The translations under genes and the position numbers were made by a program. The notes below the pieces were generated by a model that had not been told where the DNA came from, searched no databases, and worked only from the letters and a program-made list of their open reading frames with translations. Shown one piece after another: positions 1 to 4,987 of a DNA stretch of 6,696 nt (the first letter of the stretch is position 1; each line of letters begins with the position of its first letter). Source of the stretch: an uncultured Novosphingobium sp. (GTDB lineage: Bacteria; Pseudomonadota; Alphaproteobacteria; Sphingomonadales; Sphingomonadaceae); assembly GCA_937897535.1 (NCBI GenBank), contig CALCQB010000272.1, positions 1-6,696 on the forward strand. Direction: 5' to 3'.

Positions 1-624
1 GCCGGGCAGGTGGATTGCATCGGCATCGAGCTCACCGGGCTGAACCAGTTCCTCAACCTCGACCACGCAGACCTTGCCGCAAGTCGCGGCCGGGACGTTG
101 AAATTGCGCGCGGTCTTGCGGAACACGACGTTGCCGGTGGTGTCGGCCTTCCAGCCCTTGACCAACGCGAGGTCGGCAAAGATCCCGGCTTCGAGGATAT
201 ATTCCTCACCATTGAAGACTTTCGCTTCCTTGCCTTCGGCCACCAGCGTGCCGACCCCGGTCTTGGTGTAGAATCCGGGTATGCCCGCGCCGCCGGCCCG
301 CATCCGCTCGGCCAGGGTGCCCTGCGGGCAGAATTCGACCTCGAGCTCGCCCGACAGATACTGACGCTCGAACTCCTTGTTCTCGCCGACGTAGCTTGCC
401 ATCATCTTGCGAACCTGGCGGGTGCGCAGCAGCTTGCCGATGCCCTCGTTGTCGATTCCGGCGTTGTTCGAAACGAAGGTCAGGTCCTTCACCCCCGAAT
501 CGCGCACGGCATCGAGCAACCGGTCGGGAATGCCGCACAGGCCGAACCCGCCGCTGGCGATCAGCAAGCCGTCCCTGAGCAGCCCATCAAGGGCGCTGGC
601 GGCATCCGGGTAGATCTTGTTCAT
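1..624 (-). CDS. scoA: Succinyl-CoA:3-ketoacid CoA-transferase subunit A (partial, C-terminus cut by window edge)
   Basis: This is the alpha subunit of a family I CoA-transferase, which moves CoA from succinyl-CoA to acetoacetate or similar 3-oxoacids so that ketone bodies or PHB-derived acids can enter central metabolism in the cytoplasm. The 208 residues seen begin MNKIYPDAASALDGLL. They carry the family signature at about residues 18-33 (DGLLIASGGFGLCGIP), then VSNNAGIDNEGIG (51-63), YVGENKEFERQYLSGELEVE (78-97), PQGTLAERMRAGGAG (100-114) and KTARNFNVPA (170-179). The order and wording match mitochondrial SCOT closely, which favours ScoA over AtoD or PcaI. The catalytic glutamate lies on subunit B, expected just beyond the left edge. 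The ATG at 624 is preceded by a good GGGGAG ribosome site (630-635) with a 5-nt spacer. The HAD hydrolase gene lies 98 bp upstream on the same strand. The family call is very secure; the exact physiological acid is inferred. Confidence 0.95.
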   Translation of the reverse strand, partial: MNKIYPDAASALDGLLRDGLLIASGGFGLCGIPDRLLDAVRDSGVKDLTFVSNNAGIDNEGIGKLLRTRQVRKMMASYVGENKEFERQYLSGELEVEFCPQGTLAERMRAGGAGIPGFYTKTGVGTLVAEGKEAKVFNGEEYILEAGIFADLALVKGWKADTTGNVVFRKTARNFNVPAATCGKVCVVEVEELVQPGELDADAIHLPG

Positions 625-694
625 GGCTTCTCCCCAAGGTCACGAAGCATTGGCCGCTATGTGAAGCGCAGGGAAGTGGCAATTGCAACAAACG

Positions 695-711
695 CCGCGC
701 GACTTGCGCGG
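695..711 (-). repeat. GC-rich 6-bp hairpin between HAD gene and scoA
   Basis: The bases CCGCGC and GCGCGG form a perfect 6-bp inverted repeat around a 5-nt loop, 11 bp after the HAD stop codon. Read on the minus strand, the stem is followed by CGTTTGTTGC, which is only partly T-rich. It could be a weak or attenuating terminator for the HAD transcript, leaving scoA partly dependent on its own promoter, or a chance fold in GC-rich DNA. Confidence 0.3.
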
Positions 712-722
712 AATGCAAGGGA

Positions 723-1376
723 TCAGGCGGGAAGCGCCAGCCCCAGCACCGCCGAAAGGTCGGCCAGCGCCTGTTCGCCGCTGGTTACCTTGATCGCGTG
801 CATACCGAGTTGCGCGGCGGGTTTGCAGTTGATGCCAAGGTCATCGAGGTAGATGCACTGCGCCGGTTCCAGCCCGAGCTGCTCGCACATCATCAGGTAA
901 ATGCGCGGATCGGGTTTGCGGACCCCGGCCTTGCTGCTTTCGATGGTGTGTTCGAACCGGGCAAAGACCTGTTCGTATGCGTCCTTGCTGTCGCCCGAGC
1001 GGGCCATCCCGGCGCCGTGGCCGGTCGGCACATTGTTGGTGATGCAGCCGAGGCGGTAGCCTTCGGCTTTCAGGATATCGAGCGCGGTGACCATGGCGGG
1101 GCGGATCGAGCCGGAGAGGACCGCCAGCACCGATGCGCCGTCCAGGCTGTGGCCCAGGGCCGCCGCCTCGGCCGCGAATTGGCTGTCGAACGCGGCTCCG
1201 TCGATCTCGGCGCGTTCGAACCGGGCCCAGGCATTGTCGTGCGGATTGGCGGCGTTGACGGTGCGGATGAAGTCGCGCGGCAGCCCCCGCTCGGCCTCAA
1301 GCCGGTTGAACGCCTCGAACGGCGAGGCGGTGATGACCCCGCCGAAATCGAAGATAACCGCCGCAAAACCGCTCAT
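723..1376 (-). CDS. HAD-superfamily hydrolase (subfamily IA, ACAD10 / epoxide-hydrolase N-terminal-like)
   Basis: This is a cytoplasmic haloacid-dehalogenase fold protein of 217 residues, a normal length for subfamily IA. Motif I is VIFDFGGVIT (residues 7-16) with the presumed nucleophile D10. The second motif-I aspartate, usually the acid/base of phosphatases, is replaced by G12. Motif II is ITNN with T113. Motif III is GVRKPDPRIY with K154. Motif IV is IYLDDLG with D178 and D179. An alpha-helical cap fills roughly residues 18-95. The pattern FDFGGVI...KPDPRIY...EQLGL...YLDDLG closely resembles the N-terminal HAD domain of vertebrate ACAD10 and related bacterial proteins. The substrate is unknown. 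The ATG at 1376 has a weak GAGG ribosome site at 1386-1389. The gene points toward scoA, so a link with acyl-CoA metabolism is possible but inferred. Family confidence is high, function low. Confidence 0.9.
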   Translation of the reverse strand: MSGFAAVIFDFGGVITASPFEAFNRLEAERGLPRDFIRTVNAANPHDNAWARFERAEIDGAAFDSQFAAEAAALGHSLDGASVLAVLSGSIRPAMVTALDILKAEGYRLGCITNNVPTGHGAGMARSGDSKDAYEQVFARFEHTIESSKAGVRKPDPRIYLMMCEQLGLEPAQCIYLDDLGINCKPAAQLGMHAIKVTSGEQALADLSAVLGLALPA

Positions 1377-1516
1377 GCTCTAACGCCTCGTTCGTGGTAT
1401 CGTGCGGCGGCACTGGCCGATCCGCAGCGCGCACGCAAGTCTGCGCGGATTGACTCAGGTCATGGCGCGGCCCCCGGCGATGCGGCAATCCGCCCTCAAC
1501 GAAAGGAGACGATCCC
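1377..1516. promoter_or_regulatory. Divergent intergenic region between HAD gene and usp
   Basis: These 140 bp separate two divergently transcribed genes and must hold both promoters unless transcription comes from elsewhere. I see no convincing sigma-70 -35/-10 pair in either direction: TTGACT at 1450-1455 has only C/G-rich sequence at the expected -10 position. A 4-bp hairpin (GCGG-CAAT-CCGC, 1482-1493) lies just before the usp ribosome site. The most structured element is the FNR-like dyad listed separately. No small gene is evident. Confidence 0.5.
1450..1463 (+). promoter_or_regulatory. Possible FNR/FixK-like (CRP family) binding site upstream of usp
   Basis: TTGAC-TCAG-GTCAT is an imperfect dyad resembling the FNR/FixK pattern TTGAY-N4-RTCAA, with only the last base off symmetry. 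Its centre is about 60 bp before the usp ATG. A class II start site 41-42 bp downstream would fall near 1498, just ahead of the AAAGGAG ribosome site (1502-1508). Universal stress genes in alphaproteobacteria are often under oxygen-responsive FNR/FixK regulators, which fits. The box also contains GACTC, a GANTC site of the CcrM methylase. No good -10 is visible, so this is tentative. Confidence 0.35.
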
Positions 1517-2302
1517 ATGCGTTCCATTCTTGTACAGGGCGGCCGCGACAAGGCCATGAGCGCGCGGCTCGATACCGCGATGGACCTCGCCCGCACCCAC
1601 GAAGGCCACCTTACCGTCGCGATTGACACCCCGATCGACCGGTTTGTTGCGGTTGACCCTTATGGCGGCACGTATGTCGCGCGCGACGCGCTCGATGCCG
1701 CGATCGCCGCCGACGATGCCCTGGCCCAGGCTTTTGCCGGGCGGCTGGCGGACGATGATGTGCCGTTCGATGTCGTCCAGTTTGAAACCGAGCCGCTCGC
1801 GGCGATGGTGGCGGCGGCGCGACTGGCCGATCTTGCGGTGGTTTCGCGGACCTGCGGCTATGCCGGGGATCTTGCGGTGGAGGCGAAATGCCCGGTGCTG
1901 GTGGTGCCGGGCGACCGGCGGCTGAGCTTTCCGCTCAAGACCGCCTGCATTGCCTGGGACGGCAGCGATGAGGCGGCCGTGGCACTGCGCGGCTGCATCG
2001 GGCTGCTATGGGGCTGCCAGGACGTTCATGTCCTGACGGTCGTGTCGGCAACGCCGCCCGGCTTCCCGCCAACCGATGCGCTGCGCTATCTCGCCCGGCA
2101 TGATATCAAGGCCGAACTGCACGAACTGACCAAGGGGGCTACGGTCGAGGAAACCCTGGCGGCGGCGGTCGCGCGACTCGACGGGCAGCTGCTGGTGATG
2201 GGGGCGTTCAGCCACAGCCGCCTGCGCGAGTTCATGTTCGGCGGGGTGTCGCGCTATTTCCTCGACGATCTGGCCGGTCCGGCGCTGTTGATGGCGCATT
2301 GA
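1517..2302 (+). CDS. Universal stress protein, tandem UspA domains
   Basis: This is a 261-residue cytoplasmic protein of the UspA family, twice the length of a single Usp domain. Domain 1 (about 1-131, MRSILVQGGR to CPVLVVPGD) is degenerate: it lacks the D near strand 1 and has no nucleotide-binding glycine loop. Domain 2 (about 139-261) starts at TACIAWDGSDEAAVAL (142-157) and ends in the nucleotide-loop region VMGAFSHSRLREFMFGGVS (227-245), then the terminal strand GPALLMAH. In the usual G-x2-G-x9-G pattern the second glycine is a serine here (S232), so ATP binding could be altered. The start is decided by a strong AAAGGAG site at 1502-1508, 8 nt before the ATG. The gene stands alone, divergent from the HAD gene, with a possible hairpin terminator after it. 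Such proteins support survival under stress such as oxygen limitation; the specific role here is unknown. Confidence 0.93.
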   Translation: MRSILVQGGRDKAMSARLDTAMDLARTHEGHLTVAIDTPIDRFVAVDPYGGTYVARDALDAAIAADDALAQAFAGRLADDDVPFDVVQFETEPLAAMVAAARLADLAVVSRTCGYAGDLAVEAKCPVLVVPGDRRLSFPLKTACIAWDGSDEAAVALRGCIGLLWGCQDVHVLTVVSATPPGFPPTDALRYLARHDIKAELHELTKGATVEETLAAAVARLDGQLLVMGAFSHSRLREFMFGGVSRYFLDDLAGPALLMAH

Positions 2303-2325
2303 GCGGGCTGCATTGCTCGCAATTG

Positions 2326-2365
2326 CCGCAGTACAATGGTGCACTGCGGAAATTTTGGTCTTCTT
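2326..2365 (+). terminator. Possible weak terminator hairpin of usp
   Basis: CCGCAGT (2326-2332) and ACTGCGG (2343-2349) form a perfect 7-bp stem with a 10-nt loop, 23 nt after the usp stop codon. It is followed by AAATTTT and then a pyrimidine-rich TCTTCTT. The T-run is short and interrupted, so termination may be partial. Its position directly after the gene supports the call. Confidence 0.45.
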
Positions 2366-2431
2366 AAGCATGCCCGAAAGTGCAGGTTCGATCACGGTGA
2401 CGCTACGGAAATCAAGGAAAACGTGCCATAA

Positions 2432-2441
2432 TTCCGCGGAA
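2432..2441. repeat. 10-bp palindrome TTCCGCGGAA
   Basis: A perfect 10-bp palindrome lies in the A/T-rich part of the intergenic region, about 90 bp before the proposed small RNA start. A CATAAT hexamer (2427-2432) overlaps its left end, but no matching -35 is visible at the right distance. It may be a regulator site; no family is recognised. Confidence 0.25.
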
Positions 2442-2451
2442 GTGAACAGCA

Positions 2452-2468
2452 GTTGCAAATTACGCAAC
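2452..2468. promoter_or_regulatory. Dyad GTTGC-N7-GCAAC, possible operator
   Basis: Two perfect 5-bp half-sites are separated by AAATTAC, giving a 17-bp dyad typical in size for a dimeric helix-turn-helix regulator. Its centre is about 63 bp upstream of the proposed small RNA start, a position common for class I activators. The binding protein cannot be named from sequence. Confidence 0.3.
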
Positions 2469-2488
2469 ATAAAATGAGCTTTTCGCAC

Positions 2489-2517
2489 TTGCACAATAAC
2501 CGGTCTGACGGCATTTA
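2489..2517 (+). promoter_or_regulatory. Possible sigma-70 promoter of the small RNA
   Basis: TTGCAC (2489-2494, four of six matches to TTGACA) is separated by 17 bp from CATTTA (2512-2517), a poor -10 that keeps the key A at its second position. The expected start falls near 2522-2526, at the foot of the 5' hairpin of the proposed RNA. The agreement of spacing and RNA start is the main support; the -10 is weak. Confidence 0.35.
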
Positions 2518-2521
2518 GATC

Positions 2522-2588
2522 GTGCCTTTCAGGCATCCTCTCCCAAAACTTCCCAAGGCCCGGACGGAAACGTCCGGGCCCTTTTTTT
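2522..2588 (+). ncRNA. Candidate trans-acting small RNA with anti-Shine-Dalgarno linker
   Basis: The stretch has the layout of a compact bacterial regulatory RNA of about 67 nt. A 5' hairpin, TGCCT-TTC-AGGCA (2523-2535), is extended by a possible G-U pair. A single-stranded C/U-rich linker (2536-2556) contains CCTCTCCC and CTTCCC, both able to pair with Shine-Dalgarno sequences. A terminator hairpin with a U-tail (2557-2588) could serve Hfq binding. The terminator ends 286 bp after the usp stop codon and lies before the ATPase gene, so it needs its own transcript. Two hairpins flanking a CU-rich linker recall the SuhB/MmgR (alpha-r8) RNAs of alphaproteobacteria, but I cannot confirm membership by eye. 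The alternative is the processed 3' end of a long usp transcript. The 5' end is uncertain by several bases. Confidence 0.6.
2557..2588 (+). terminator. Strong intrinsic terminator
   Basis: GGCCCGGACG (2557-2566) and CGTCCGGGCC (2571-2580) form a perfect 10-bp stem closed by the stable tetraloop GAAA, followed by C and seven T's (2582-2588). This is a textbook rho-independent terminator for the plus strand only; the minus strand has no T-run after the stem. It is not adjacent to the end of any protein gene, which is the main argument for a small RNA here. It also insulates the ATPase gene from upstream transcription. Confidence 0.93.
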
Positions 2589-2600
2589 GCGCGTCGCGGC

Positions 2601-2624
2601 CCGGTACCGGTGCAATTGCAATTG
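2601..2624. repeat. Back-to-back palindromes ahead of the CDC48-type gene
   Basis: CCGGTACCGG (2601-2610) is a perfect 10-bp palindrome. It is followed without a gap by TGCAATTGCA (2611-2620), which overlaps the perfect 12-bp palindrome CAATTGCAATTG (2613-2624). The second element covers the proposed -35 of the ATPase gene, so it would be well placed as an operator. No regulator is recognised. Confidence 0.4.
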
Positions 2625-2644
2625 ACGCAACCAGTTCCTAGCTT
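2616..2644 (+). promoter_or_regulatory. Possible promoter of the CDC48-type gene
   Basis: TTGCAA (2616-2621) and TAGCTT (2639-2644) are spaced 17 bp apart, predicting a start near 2651 and a leader of about 23 nt that still contains the ribosome site. The -10 matches only three of six bases. TTGACG at 2622-2627 is a better -35 but has no -10 at the right distance. Because a strong terminator lies just upstream, a promoter must lie between 2589 and the gene. Confidence 0.35.
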
Positions 2645-2661
2645 TGGAGTTGAACGCAGGG

Positions 2662-2667
2662 AAGGAG
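2662..2667 (+). promoter_or_regulatory. Ribosome binding site that fixes the CDC48-type start
   Basis: AAGGAG lies 6 nt before the ATG at 2674. The open frame can be extended to a TTG at 2644, but that would put this site inside the coding region and leave the TTG with no ribosome site, so the ATG is preferred. Confidence 0.85.
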
Positions 2668-2673
2668 CCCCCG

Positions 2674-4980
2674 ATGGCTGACGCCGCCACCGTTATCAGA
2701 GATATCAAGCTGCAGGTCGCCGCTGCCCGCCAGGAGGAAAGCGGCAATGGCTTCGCGCGGCTGCCGCGCTCGGCGCTGTCGGCGCTGGGGGTCACCGAAG
2801 GCGACGTGATCGAGATCGAAGGCAAGCGCGCCACCGCCGCGCGGGTGATGGCGGCCTATCCCGAGGACGAAGGGCTGGAGGTGATCCGGCTCGACGGGTT
2901 GCAGCGCGGCAATGCCGAGGCCGGATCGGGCGATCACGTCCAGGTCCGCAAGGCCGAAAGCAAGCCGGCCAGCCGGGTGGTCTTTGCGCCCGCCCAGCGC
3001 GAGATGCGGCTGCAGGGACCGGGCCAGGCGCTCAAGCGCAACTTTTTCGGGCGTACCCTGGTTTCGGGCGATATCGTCGCGACCACCGGTCAGCAGCAGG
3101 TCCGCGACATGCCGCCGCAAGTCGCGCGGATGTTCAACGCCCCGGCCTTCTCGCTGACCCAGATCCGGCTGCGGGTGGTCTCAACCGTGCCCAAGGGCAT
3201 CGTCCACATCGACGAAACGACCGAAGTCGAACTGCGCGAAGAGTTCGAGGATGCGCGGACCGGGCGCGGTGACGTTAACTACGACGATGTCGGCGGGATG
3301 GGCGACACGATCCGCCAGCTGCGTGAAATGGTCGAGCTGCCGCTGCGCTATCCCGAATTGTTCACCCGGCTCGGCGTCGATCCCCCGAAAGGCGTGTTGC
3401 TGCACGGGCCGCCAGGAACCGGCAAGACCCGGCTGGCCAAGGCGGTCGCCAACGAAAGCGAGGCGAGCTTCTTCACCATCAACGGCCCCGAGATCATGGG
3501 CAGCGCCTATGGCGAGAGCGAAAAGCGCCTGCGCGACGTGTTCGAGGAAGCCGCCAAGGCCGCGCCATCGATCGTCTTCATCGACGAAATCGATTCGATC
3601 GCGCCCAAGCGCTCGGGCACCCCGGGCGAAGCGGAAAAGCGGCTGGTCGCCCAATTGCTGACCCTGATGGACGGGCTCAACACCGGCTCGAACATCGTCG
3701 TGATCGCCGCCACCAACCGTCCCGATGCGATCGATGAGGCGCTGCGCCGCCCGGGCCGGTTCGACCGCGAGATCGTGATCGGTGTGCCCGACGAAAAGGG
3801 CCGCCGCGAGATCCTGGGAATCCACACCCGCGGCATGCCGCTCGAAGACAAGGTCGATCTCGACGAACTGGCGCGGACCACGCACGGGTTTGTCGGCGCG
3901 GATCTGGGCGCGCTGGCGCGCGAGGCGGCGATGGACGCGGTCCGGCGGATCATGCCGCAGCTTGATCTCGAAGCGCAGACCATCCCGCCCGACGTGCTGG
4001 AAAATCTGACCGTCACCCGCGAGGATTTCCTCAATGCGCTCAAGCGGGTCCAGCCCTCGGCGATGCGCGAGGTGATGGTCGAGGTGCCGAACATCGGCTG
4101 GGCCGACATCGGCGGGGCCGACGAGGCGCAGGACAAGCTCAAGGAAGGGATCGAACTGCCGCTCAAGAACCCCGAGGCGTTCCGCCGCCTGGGGATTCGT
4201 CCGGCCCAGGGCTTTCTGCTTTATGGCCCGCCCGGCACCGGCAAGACCTTGCTGGCCAAGGCGGTCGCCAAGGAAAGCGAAGCCAACTTCATCTCGATCA
4301 AGAGCAGCGACCTGCTGTCCAAATGGTATGGTGAGAGCGAGCAGCAGATCAGCCGGTTGTTTGCCCGCGCCCGCCAGGTCGCGCCTTGCGTGGTGTTCAT
4401 CGACGAGATCGACAGCCTGGTTCCGGCACGCGGCTCGGGCGCGAACGAGCCGCAGGTGACCGCGCGGGTGGTCAACACCATGCTGGCCGAGATGGACGGG
4501 ATGGAAGAGCTGTCATCGGTGGTGGTGATCGGCGCGACCAACCGTCCGGGGCTGGTCGATCCGGCGCTGCTGCGTCCCGGGCGGCTGGATGAACTGGTCT
4601 ATGTCGGCACCCCCGATGCGGCCGGGCGCGAGCACATCCTCAAGATCCACACCAAGGGCATGCCGCTTGAAAAGGATGTCGATCTGAAAGCGATCGCGGC
4701 CGAGGCCGAGCGGTTTACCGGGGCGGATCTGGAAGACCTGACCCGCCGCGCCGGGATGAACGCGATCCGCTCGCGCGGGGCCAAGGTCAAGTCGGTCACG
4801 GCCGAGGACTTCACGGCCGCGCTGGCCGATTCGCGGGCGACGGTCTCGCCCGAGATGGAAGCCGAGTACCTCAAGATGAAGGGCGAACTGAAGAAGCGCG
4901 CCGCTGCGATCAATCCGGTTCCGATCGGGTTCCTCGCGCCGGGCATGGTCGAATCGACGCGCGACAAGAAGCACAGCTGA
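2674..4980 (+). CDS. CDC48/p97/VAT-family double AAA+ ATPase
   Basis: This 768-residue protein has the full layout of eukaryotic p97/Cdc48 and archaeal VAT, hexameric unfoldases that thread proteins through a central pore. A CDC48 N-domain (about 1-180; double-psi barrel around 10-90) precedes two AAA+ modules. D1 (about 200-460) has Walker A GPPGTGKT (245-252, K251), Walker B VFIDEID (301-307, E305), sensor N348 and arginine fingers R359/R362, the same numbers as in human p97. D2 (about 470-730) has Walker A GPPGTGKT (518-525, K524), Walker B with E578, and arginines R634/R637. Both ATPase sites look intact. The D2 pore loop keeps an aromatic pair (W551, Y552); D1 has a single Y279. The C-terminus (RDKKHS) lacks the HbYX motif that docks archaeal homologues to the 20S proteasome. 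The cytoplasmic bacterial partner and substrate are unknown. The gene is monocistronic behind a terminator. Confidence 0.97.
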   Translation: MADAATVIRDIKLQVAAARQEESGNGFARLPRSALSALGVTEGDVIEIEGKRATAARVMAAYPEDEGLEVIRLDGLQRGNAEAGSGDHVQVRKAESKPASRVVFAPAQREMRLQGPGQALKRNFFGRTLVSGDIVATTGQQQVRDMPPQVARMFNAPAFSLTQIRLRVVSTVPKGIVHIDETTEVELREEFEDARTGRGDVNYDDVGGMGDTIRQLREMVELPLRYPELFTRLGVDPPKGVLLHGPPGTGKTRLAKAVANESEASFFTINGPEIMGSAYGESEKRLRDVFEEAAKAAPSIVFIDEIDSIAPKRSGTPGEAEKRLVAQLLTLMDGLNTGSNIVVIAATNRPDAIDEALRRPGRFDREIVIGVPDEKGRREILGIHTRGMPLEDKVDLDELARTTHGFVGADLGALAREAAMDAVRRIMPQLDLEAQTIPPDVLENLTVTREDFLNALKRVQPSAMREVMVEVPNIGWADIGGADEAQDKLKEGIELPLKNPEAFRRLGIRPAQGFLLYGPPGTGKTLLAKAVAKESEANFISIKSSDLLSKWYGESEQQISRLFARARQVAPCVVFIDEIDSLVPARGSGANEPQVTARVVNTMLAEMDGMEELSSVVVIGATNRPGLVDPALLRPGRLDELVYVGTPDAAGREHILKIHTKGMPLEKDVDLKAIAAEAERFTGADLEDLTRRAGMNAIRSRGAKVKSVTAEDFTAALADSRATVSPEMEAEYLKMKGELKKRAAAINPVPIGFLAPGMVESTRDKKHS

Positions 4981-4987
4981 TCGGGGC

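Larger units (their letters stand above)
2303..2673. other. Long regulatory intergenic region between usp and the CDC48-type gene
   Basis: This 371-bp stretch has no credible protein-coding gene and is visibly richer in A and T than its flanks, especially 2350-2520. In order it holds a hairpin after usp (2326-2349), two short palindromes (2432-2441 and 2452-2468), a possible promoter (2489-2517), a probable small RNA ending in a strong terminator (2522-2588), a palindrome cluster (2601-2624), and a possible promoter and ribosome site for the ATPase gene. The parts are listed separately. Confidence 0.7.

Noticed and set aside
10..852. Long plus-strand open frame opposite scoA and the end of the HAD gene
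   Set aside because: It is antisense to a clear CoA-transferase with full family motifs, shows no recognisable domain, and results from GC-rich codon bias.
798..1559. Plus-strand open frame of 253 codons opposite the HAD gene
   Set aside because: It runs antisense through all HAD motifs and then across the usp start in another frame; no domain is visible.
2370..2477. 35-codon plus-strand small open frame starting MPESAGSITVT
   Set aside because: No Shine-Dalgarno sequence precedes the ATG, the composition is unremarkable, and it lies among palindromes that look regulatory.
2006..2536. Minus-strand open frame covering the 3' part of usp and the A/T-rich intergenic region
   Set aside because: Most of it is antisense to usp, there is no ribosome site at its start, and the part outside usp has no recognisable protein pattern.
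2644..2673. TTG-initiated 10-residue extension of the CDC48-type protein
   Set aside because: It would place the strong AAGGAG site inside the coding sequence and has no ribosome site of its own; the ATG at 2674 is better.
3181..3885. 234-codon minus-strand open frame opposite the D1 domain
   Set aside because: It is antisense to conserved Walker A and B sequences and has no family signature.
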